Positions 32,808 through 38,190 of a stretch of 38,190 bases of DNA are shown here, in pieces. Each line of letters begins with the position of its first letter. The stretch's first letter is position 1. The notes below the pieces were generated by a model. It did not search any database, was not told the origin of the DNA, and worked only from the letters and a program-made list of their open reading frames with translations. The position numbers and the translations under genes are program-made. Where the stretch lies: assembly GCA_020629695.1 (NCBI GenBank), contig JAHDCV010000035.1, forward strand, positions 1 through 38,190. Direction: 5' to 3'. Source of the stretch: Acidimicrobiales bacterium. Lineage in GTDB: Bacteria > Actinomycetota > Acidimicrobiia > Acidimicrobiales > SZUA-35.

Positions 32808-33994
32808 ACCTGCTGCCCGATCCTGTCCGGCGCCGCCGGTTCTCCTCGATCCGGTTCCGCCTGTCCCTGGCGTTCGCGTCGGCGGTGTTCGCGATGGGCT
32901 CGATCCTCGTCGGCGGCATCTACCTCTTCCAGCAGGCCCGGATCGACACCCCGACGCTCGAAGCCGTCCCGGTGATCCAGGTGGACAGTGACGGCAACGC
33001 CCAACTGATCGGTTTCCGCGGCCCGCGCGATGAGATCGAGCAGTTCCAGATCGCCCAGATCCAGGCCGCCATCGACACCGAGGCGCTCGATCGTCTCCGG
33101 CGGGGGAGTCTCGCCGCACTCGCCGTGCTCGCCGTCAGTTCCTTCCTCGCCGGTTGGGTGCTCGCCGGCTGGGCGCTGCGTCCTGTCGGGAGGATCGTGC
33201 GGGTGGCGCGGGACATCTCGACGACCGATCTGTCCCGTCGGATCGACCTGCAGGGACCCGACGACGAGCTCCGCGACATCGCCGACACCTTCGACGCCAT
33301 GCTCGACCGCCTCCAGGTCGGGTTCCACGACCAGCAGCGATTCATGACCGATGCATCCCACGAGCTGCGGAACCCCCTCGCGATCATCCGCACCCATCTC
33401 GAACTCGCCCTCGACGCCGACGACGACGACGAGCGCCGCAACTCACTCGGACGGGCGGAGGCGGCCGCGGAGCGCCTCGGGGTGTTGGTGGACGATGTCA
33501 TGGCGGCGGCACGCTCGAGCATGCACGAACCCACCGTCGGCGATGTCGACCTGCTCGCACTCGTGGATGGGGTGGCGGAGGACTTCGGGCCGGCCGCGTC
33601 GGCGCGGTCGGTCGAGCTCGTGACCGATGCCGACGACGAGGTGGTGATCCGCGGAGACGAACTCGCCATTCGTCGTGCGCTGGCGAATCTCGTCGCCAAT
33701 GCCGTGCGGCTCGCTCCCGAGGGATCGACCGTGAGTCTGGCCCTGGTCCAGACCGGTGATCGGGCCCGCTTGGACGTCGTCGACGAAGGCCCCGGTCTCG
33801 CCCCCGCCGACATGGACCACGTGTTCCAACGGTTCTGGCGTGGCCAGAACGCCGGGCGGGGGAGTGGACTCGGGCTCTCGATCGTTCGGGAGATCGCGGA
33901 GCGCCACGGCGGTGCCGCCACGGTGTCGGCCGCGCCGCCGAACGGGTCCAGATTCTCGATCTGGTTGCCGATGACCACGGCACGACGCCCCTGA
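32804..33994 (+). CDS. Sensor histidine kinase (MprB-like)
   Basis: A 396-residue membrane kinase. There are two membrane segments (about 19-42 and 103-124) around a short extracytoplasmic sensor of about 60 residues, a HAMP domain (about 125-178), a dimerisation/phospho-acceptor helix with His186 (DASHELRNPLA) and an ATPase domain: N box LANLVANAVRLAP (293-305), G1 VDEGPG (326-331), F box FQRFWRG and G2 GRGSGLGL (351-358). All catalytic motifs are intact. GTG 32804 overlaps the regulator's stop. The small sensor domain is shorter than in MprB, so the stimulus may differ. Confidence 0.93.
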   Translation: MNLLPDPVRRRRFSSIRFRLSLAFASAVFAMGSILVGGIYLFQQARIDTPTLEAVPVIQVDSDGNAQLIGFRGPRDEIEQFQIAQIQAAIDTEALDRLRRGSLAALAVLAVSSFLAGWVLAGWALRPVGRIVRVARDISTTDLSRRIDLQGPDDELRDIADTFDAMLDRLQVGFHDQQRFMTDASHELRNPLAIIRTHLELALDADDDDERRNSLGRAEAAAERLGVLVDDVMAAARSSMHEPTVGDVDLLALVDGVAEDFGPAASARSVELVTDADDEVVIRGDELAIRRALANLVANAVRLAPEGSTVSLALVQTGDRARLDVVDEGPGLAPADMDHVFQRFWRGQNAGRGSGLGLSIVREIAERHGGAATVSAAPPNGSRFSIWLPMTTARRP

Positions 33995-34031
33995 ATCCCG
34001 CCGCCACGACCGAAAATCCAGTGAATCCACG

Positions 34032-34048
34032 GCTTTCGGTTCGCTTTC
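34032..34048. promoter_or_regulatory. Direct repeat GCTTTC-N5-GCTTTC upstream of htrA
   Basis: GCTTTC at 34032-34037 and 34043-34048, period 11. On the minus strand it reads GAAAGC-N5-GAAAGC, matching the repeat upstream of the response-regulator gene. A weaker third copy (GCTTCG) starts at 34055. The repeat covers the expected -35 region of a promoter whose -10 is TACTGT (34061-34066). Confidence 0.5.
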
Positions 34049-34060
34049 CACGACGCTTCG

Positions 34061-34066
34061 TACTGT
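34061..34066 (+). promoter_or_regulatory. Predicted -10 of htrA-like gene
   Basis: TACTGT, with transcription expected near 34073 and a short leader carrying GGAAGG (34079-34084) before ATG 34095. Confidence 0.4.
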
Positions 34067-34094
34067 GTCGATCACACGGAAGGAACACCCCCGA

Positions 34095-35486
34095 ATGAAC
34101 GACGACCACGCAGCCTCGAGCCCCGACGCACCTCGGTTCCCAGCAGAACCGAACACGCCGCTCGGGCCGCCGCGCCGGTCGACGGACGCCGGGTCGGTGT
34201 TCGACCGTCCGCCGAGCCGGGCTGGTGTCATCCCTCCTTCTCCGCCCACCGCACCAGCCCGACTCGGCTCGACCGCACAACCACCCGTCGGGTTCTCGCC
34301 GACGCAGTCCACCCACGCCACCGCGGGTGCCTCACCGGCCATCACACCACCGAAGACCCCGCCGCTGGGGGCCGTGGCTCCGACCTCGTCGGTGACGACC
34401 ACCGCCGAGGTCCGCCGGGGCGGACGGTGGAAGGTTCCCGCAGCGTTCCTCGCCGGCGGTCTCGTTGCCGCCGGAGGGTTCGCGGCCGCCCGCCTGACCG
34501 AAGGCGACGACATGGTGCTCGCCGCCGAGGCCGAGGCCGGGGTGACGACCGAGGTGACCGCGACGCCGTCGACCGCGCCACGACTCGACATCGAGATCAC
34601 CGGTGAGGAGCCGGTCTCGTTCGTCGCTCAGCGTCTCGGGCCCGCAGTGGTGCAGGTCGAGACCGACATCGGTCTCGGCTCCGGCGTCTCCTACGACGCC
34701 GCCAACGGCTACCTCCTCACCAACGATCACGTCATCGCCGGCGCCAACCGCATCCAGGTGCGGACCTCCGACGGCCGCACCTATGACGCCGAGATCGTCG
34801 GGTCCGATCCGAACGTCGACATCGCCGTGTTGTCGATCGGGCCCGACGCCCAACTCCCCGAGGCCGAGCTGCTGCTCGACGAATCGGTCGAGGTGGGCCA
34901 ACTGGCGGTGGCCATCGGCTCACCGTTCCAGCTTCAGCAGACCGTCACCTCCGGCATCGTGTCGGCGATCAACCGACCGGTGATCGATCCGTCGAAGCCG
35001 GGCACGGTCGTGGCGATGATCCAGACCGATGCCCCCATCAACCCGGGCAACTCCGGTGGTGCCCTCGCCGATCGGGCCGGTCGCGTGATCGGTATCAACA
35101 CCTCGATCCGGACCGACGGCAACACGAGCAGCAACGCCGGCGTCGGGTTCGCCGTGCCGATCACGACGGCGTACGACATCGCCGATCGAATCGTGAACGG
35201 GATCCCGCTCGACACCGCATTCCTCGGTGTGTCCGGTGCGCCCGAGATCACCGACGACGGCCTCGGCGTGCTGGTCGGTGACGTCACCGCCGACTCGGGC
35301 GCCGCCGTGGCCGGCCTCGCCACTGGCGACCGGATCCTCCGAATCGACGGTGCGCCCGTCTCCAGCATCGAGGAGCTGGCCGGCCTGGTCCGGTCGAAGC
35401 GACCGGGATCGGCAGTCGATCTCGAGGTGCTCCGTGATGGTGAGGAACTCATCATCACCGCCACCCTCGGCCAACTCGAGGAGTAG
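34095..35486 (+). CDS. HtrA/PepD-like membrane-anchored serine protease with PDZ domain
   Basis: A 463-residue protein with a long Pro-rich cytoplasmic N-terminus (1-110), one membrane anchor (about 114-133), a trypsin-like protease domain (about 170-365) and one PDZ domain (about 375-458). The triad is His212 (LLTNDHVI), Asp242 (NVDIAVLSI) and Ser320 (INPGNSGGAL), all intact. This layout matches mycobacterial PepD/HtrA proteins that process misfolded proteins outside the membrane. It lies 100 bases after the kinase gene and has its own promoter with the shared direct repeat, so it is a probable target of that two-component system. A GTG at 34065 in the same frame is a less likely start. Confidence 0.94.
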   Translation: MNDDHAASSPDAPRFPAEPNTPLGPPRRSTDAGSVFDRPPSRAGVIPPSPPTAPARLGSTAQPPVGFSPTQSTHATAGASPAITPPKTPPLGAVAPTSSVTTTAEVRRGGRWKVPAAFLAGGLVAAGGFAAARLTEGDDMVLAAEAEAGVTTEVTATPSTAPRLDIEITGEEPVSFVAQRLGPAVVQVETDIGLGSGVSYDAANGYLLTNDHVIAGANRIQVRTSDGRTYDAEIVGSDPNVDIAVLSIGPDAQLPEAELLLDESVEVGQLAVAIGSPFQLQQTVTSGIVSAINRPVIDPSKPGTVVAMIQTDAPINPGNSGGALADRAGRVIGINTSIRTDGNTSSNAGVGFAVPITTAYDIADRIVNGIPLDTAFLGVSGAPEITDDGLGVLVGDVTADSGAAVAGLATGDRILRIDGAPVSSIEELAGLVRSKRPGSAVDLEVLRDGEELIITATLGQLEE

Positions 35487-35569
35487 CCCGACGGGACGGA
35501 GGTGAACCGTCGTCGGCGGCCCATCGGCTGGGCACTGCCGTGTCGGGGAGTCCGTGGCGGTGCCCTGGG

Positions 35570-35575
35570 TAGGCT
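35570..35575 (+). promoter_or_regulatory. Predicted -10 of ftsY, leaderless type
   Basis: TAGGCT with 8 bases to ATG 35584. It supports this start over the GTG at 35554. Confidence 0.4.
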
Positions 35576-35583
35576 CGCCGACG

Positions 35584-36702
35584 ATGACCACCCTGCAGCT
35601 CGTTCTCGTCCTCCTCGCGGCCGCCGTCGTCGCGGCCGGCGTGATCGTCGCCGTCCGGCGCCGGTCACAGGTCCAACCTCTCGAACGGCCGTCGACCCCG
35701 ACCGCTCCGCTCGAGCAGGCGGACCGTGTCGACACCCTCGACGTCCCCCTCGATGTCGACGCTGCTGTCGATGTCGCCGAGCCGGACGTCGAGGCGCCGC
35801 CCGTTCGTCCCTCGTTCGTCGACCGGCTCACCAAGGCCCGGTCCAACTTCTCCGGTCTTCTCGGTGGCGTCTTCGGGCGGGGCAAGGTCGACGAGGACAC
35901 CTGGGAGGACCTCGAGGAGGCGATGATCCGGGCCGACGTCGGTGTCGCCACGTCACTCGCGCTCATCTCGGATGTGCGCAGCGACGCCGAGGCCGCCGGA
36001 ATCACCGAGTCATCCGAGCTGCTCGACATCGTCAAGACCCGGATGCGGGCCACGATCGCCGATCGGGACCGGTCGTTGCGGATCGATCCCGACACCACGA
36101 ACGTCTGGATGTTCGTGGGTGTGAACGGTGTCGGCAAGACCACCACGATCGGCAAGCTCGGCAAGCGCCTGACGGCCGAGGGGCACACGTTGCTGATGGC
36201 GGCGGGCGACACGTTCCGTGCGGCCGCAGCCGAGCAGCTCGGCACCTGGGCTGAGCGGGCCGGCTGCGAATTCGTTCGTGGCGCCGAGGGCGCCGATCCG
36301 TCGTCGGTCGTCTTCGACGGGGTGCAGTCCGCCGCGGCCAAGGACATCGAGATCGTGCTCGCCGACACCGCCGGCCGTCTGCACAACAAGTCGAACCTGA
36401 TGGACGAACTGTCCAAGGTGCGCCGGGTCGCCGAGAAGGAAGCGGGCACGGTCACCGAGGTCCTGCTCGTGATCGATGCCACGACGGGCCAGAACGGCCT
36501 CAATCAGGCGCGCACGTTCGCAGAGGCCGTCGATGTCACGGGCGTTGTGTTGACCAAGCTCGACGGATCGGCCAAGGGCGGCATCGTGTTCGCGATCGAG
36601 GCCGAACTCGGTCTGCCGGTCAAGCTCGTCGGGCTCGGCGAGACGGCCGACGACCTCGTCGACTTCCAGCCGGACGAGTTCGTCGACGCGCTGTTCGAGT
36701 AG
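35584..36702 (+). CDS. ftsY: Signal recognition particle receptor FtsY
   Basis: A 372-residue SRP-family GTPase that docks ribosome-SRP complexes at the membrane. It has an N-terminal membrane helix (about 4-24), as in Streptomyces FtsY, an acidic linker (about 40-75), the N domain (about 78-165) and the G domain. The G domain shows G1 GVNGVGKTT (179-187), DTFRAAA (209-215), G3 DTAGR (261-265) and G4 TKLD (324-327). Residues LVGLGETADDLVDFQPDEFV form the conserved C-terminal helix. In many actinobacteria ftsY lies near smc; here about 6.7 kb of other genes separates them. The stop is 8 bases from the convergent sortase gene. Confidence 0.97.
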   Translation: MTTLQLVLVLLAAAVVAAGVIVAVRRRSQVQPLERPSTPTAPLEQADRVDTLDVPLDVDAAVDVAEPDVEAPPVRPSFVDRLTKARSNFSGLLGGVFGRGKVDEDTWEDLEEAMIRADVGVATSLALISDVRSDAEAAGITESSELLDIVKTRMRATIADRDRSLRIDPDTTNVWMFVGVNGVGKTTTIGKLGKRLTAEGHTLLMAAGDTFRAAAAEQLGTWAERAGCEFVRGAEGADPSSVVFDGVQSAAAKDIEIVLADTAGRLHNKSNLMDELSKVRRVAEKEAGTVTEVLLVIDATTGQNGLNQARTFAEAVDVTGVVLTKLDGSAKGGIVFAIEAELGLPVKLVGLGETADDLVDFQPDEFVDALFE

Positions 36703-36709
36703 TCGCGGA

Positions 36710-37417
36710 TCAGCTGGCGGGCACCGCGGTGACCACGACGTTGCCGCGATAGCTCCGCTGGATCCGATCGAAGGTGCCGCCGCAGGTGATGAGATGGATC
36801 GCCTCGTCGCCGGATCTCCGGAACAGATCGTCGTTCGGGAGTTCGGTCTTGTCGTAGAGGGTCACGTCGGTGACGACGTAGGTCCGGACCGATCCGTCCT
36901 CGAGCTCCACGTCGACCTCGTCGCCGATCCGGCTCTCGCGCAACTCCCAGAACACGCCGGCTTCGCCACCGAAGTCGACGTGGCCGGCCAACACCGTGGC
37001 GCCGGGCTCACCCGGTCGGGCGCCGAAGCGGTACCAACCGATGCGGTCGACGGCCGGGACCTCGAGGCGTTGCTCGTCATCGACCCCGACATCGTCGATC
37101 TCGGCGGAAACGCCGAGCTCCGGCAGGCGCAGGCCCACCGGGCGAGGGCCGAGGTCGATCGCCGTGGACTCCGTGCCCGAACGGACGGGAAGCGTGGACA
37201 CGATGTCCGTCGCAGCGATGTCAGCCGTCGCATCGTCCAGTGCGAGGTCGACGGAGTCGCCGTCGGCGAGGAGGGGTCCGCGCTCGATGGATCCGGACGT
37301 GACCGCCGGATCATTCGAGTCGCTCGCGGCGGCGTCCCGATCGCTCCACACCGTCGCACCCGCCACGGAGATCGTGGCGAGCGCGGCGATGGCGACCGAG
37401 ACGCGCGGTGAGGTCAT
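36710..37417 (-). CDS. Class E/F-type sortase
   Basis: A 235-residue sortase with an N-terminal signal anchor (about 6-24), an acidic linker (about 30-90) and a sortase beta-barrel. The catalytic residues are His146 (VLAGHVDFGG), Cys212 (LITCGG) and Arg224 (SYRGN). Sortases cleave C-terminal sorting signals of surface proteins and attach them to the envelope. Its ATG overlaps the stop of the DUF4397 gene by four bases, and that protein ends in a sorting-signal-like tail, so it is the probable substrate. The absence of other sortase genes or pilins nearby suggests a dedicated pair. Confidence 0.9.
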   Translation of the reverse strand: MTSPRVSVAIAALATISVAGATVWSDRDAAASDSNDPAVTSGSIERGPLLADGDSVDLALDDATADIAATDIVSTLPVRSGTESTAIDLGPRPVGLRLPELGVSAEIDDVGVDDEQRLEVPAVDRIGWYRFGARPGEPGATVLAGHVDFGGEAGVFWELRESRIGDEVDVELEDGSVRTYVVTDVTLYDKTELPNDDLFRRSGDEAIHLITCGGTFDRIQRSYRGNVVVTAVPAS

Positions 37418-38190
37418 GCCTGGCGGCGTGAGCGCCGGGCACCGACGCCGGCGAGGGTGAGCGCCACTGCGGCGGCAGCCGCGAGGCCGGCCGCGTTGGC
37501 CGCCGGTCCGGCCAGCAGGCCCGAGTCGCCAGTGGGGACCTCGACCGGAGCCGAGCCGAGGCCGGTCACGGTCTGGGTCAACACGACCAGCGCGCCGTCA
37601 GCATCGGGTCCGGCGGCGGTGAGCACCTGAAGTGAACCCTCGGTGATCTCGACGGTCGAGGCGAGCAGTGGTTCGCCCCCGCCCGCCGGGCTGATGGTGA
37701 GGCTCCGGGATCCGGCGGGGAGCTCGAAGACCCCCTCCTCGCCGGAGCTCACGCCTGCGGCGACGACCTCACCGTCCACACTGATGTCGACCGGACCGGC
37801 GGCGGCGAGATGGCGAAGCGCCACTCGTCCCTGGCCAGCCGGAATCTCGCTCCGAGGGCTGACGAAACCGCTCAGCGAGGGCGCACCGTCAGCGTCCAGG
37901 TGGGCGACGAGTGAGCCGTTGCCCGGCTGGACCTCGATGATGTCGTCCACGGCAGGTGCGTCCTCGCGATCGGTCGACCGAGCCGGGGGCTCATCGACCG
38001 GGGCGAAGAGCTGGATCCGATGCGGTCCGCCGAGGATCTCGGCCGGTCCGGCGATGGTGCCGGGCGCGAAGCCGGGAACGACCAGGTCGCCGTCGAGATA
38101 GACGTCGACCGGTGTGTCGGGAATGCCGTGCACGATCTCGACACTGGCCGGGTCGCCATCGGCCACGGGGAACTCCTCGTCGGCGTCGGC
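37414..38190 (-). CDS. DUF4397 surface protein, N-terminus beyond window
   Basis: The frame is open to the window edge, giving at least 258 residues. The true start, and presumably a signal peptide, lie outside; a GTG at 38166 is only an internal candidate. Two DUF4397 repeats are visible, one around SVEIVHGIPDTPVDVYLDG and one around VALRHLAAAGPVDISVDGE. The C-terminus reads VEVPTGDSGLLAG, then an Ala-rich hydrophobic stretch of about 20 residues, then RRSRRQA. That is the layout of a cell-wall sorting signal with a non-standard motif. It is coupled to the sortase gene by ATGA. Confidence 0.8.
   Translation of the reverse strand, partial: ADADEEFPVADGDPASVEIVHGIPDTPVDVYLDGDLVVPGFAPGTIAGPAEILGGPHRIQLFAPVDEPPARSTDREDAPAVDDIIEVQPGNGSLVAHLDADGAPSLSGFVSPRSEIPAGQGRVALRHLAAAGPVDISVDGEVVAAGVSSGEEGVFELPAGSRSLTISPAGGGEPLLASTVEITEGSLQVLTAAGPDADGALVVLTQTVTGLGSAPVEVPTGDSGLLAGPAANAAGLAAAAAVALTLAGVGARRSRRQA

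Noticed and set aside
34010-34039. CCGAAA/TTTCGG inverted repeat upstream of htrA
   Set aside because: Six-base arms 18 bases apart, overlapping the better-supported 11-base-period direct repeat. Not treated as a separate site.

Overview
The window is about 38 kb of very GC-rich, gene-dense DNA with frequent GTG starts and many 1-11 base stop/start overlaps. Gene content and order point to an actinobacterium. The order DAK2, recG, rsmD, coaD, SepIVA-like, yceD, rpmF, plsX, acpP, rnc, fpg-like, smc, ftsY follows the mycobacterial chromosome in outline, and there are a GTP-type PEP carboxykinase, a SepIVA-like protein, a membrane-anchored FtsY, a class E/F-type sortase and an HtrA next to an OmpR-type two-component system. 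A deep-branching class such as Acidimicrobiia is my best guess, but this is inference. I saw no rRNA, tRNA, CRISPR, phage or IS sequence. No gene-free stretch exceeds about 170 bases.

Layout. 1-1776 (minus): end of an envelope or glycan locus, with a flippase-like membrane protein and a truncated single-pass membrane protein. 1878-3799 (minus): a coupled pair of HpcH/HpaI-family enzymes, a malyl-CoA lyase and a probable malyl-CoA thioesterase, which together could act as a two-step malate synthase. 3848-5522 (minus): GNAT acetyltransferase, TlpA-like thioredoxin and CcdA-like membrane electron carrier, overlapping in series. 5588-9428: amidase, alpha-methylacyl-CoA racemase, PIG-L deacetylase and a small unknown. 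9488-13461: DUF2510/scramblase-like protein, small membrane protein, Hsp20, pckG and a cold-shock-like protein, with two perfect hairpins isolating hsp20. 13623-16665: DAK2 protein and recG. 16670-18900: zinc-ribbon protein and ArsR-type repressor divergent from an MFS transporter, with twin palindromic operators between them. 19027-28913 (plus): the core block rsmD, coaD, sepIVA-like, yceD, rpmF, plsX, membrane protein, acpP, rnc, fpg-like, smc. 28938-35486: a MoxR/DUF58/VWA operon divergent from a response regulator/histidine kinase pair and an HtrA protease. This block lies between smc and ftsY, which are normally close together. 35584-36702: ftsY. 36710-38190 (minus): a DUF4397 surface protein, cut by the window edge, followed by a sortase.

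The main points of interest are: an Fpg-like protein that keeps its place beside smc but has lost most catalytic, intercalating and zinc-binding residues; an RNase III gene whose only plausible start is CTG, inside a CTGA overlap; GAAAG direct repeats with 11-base spacing in the promoters of both the two-component operon and htrA, suggesting an envelope-stress regulon like MprAB-PepD; the twin operators of the ArsR/MFS pair; the malyl-CoA lyase/thioesterase pair; and a recurring TANNNT-N6-8-start pattern at twelve genes that predicts many leaderless mRNAs.
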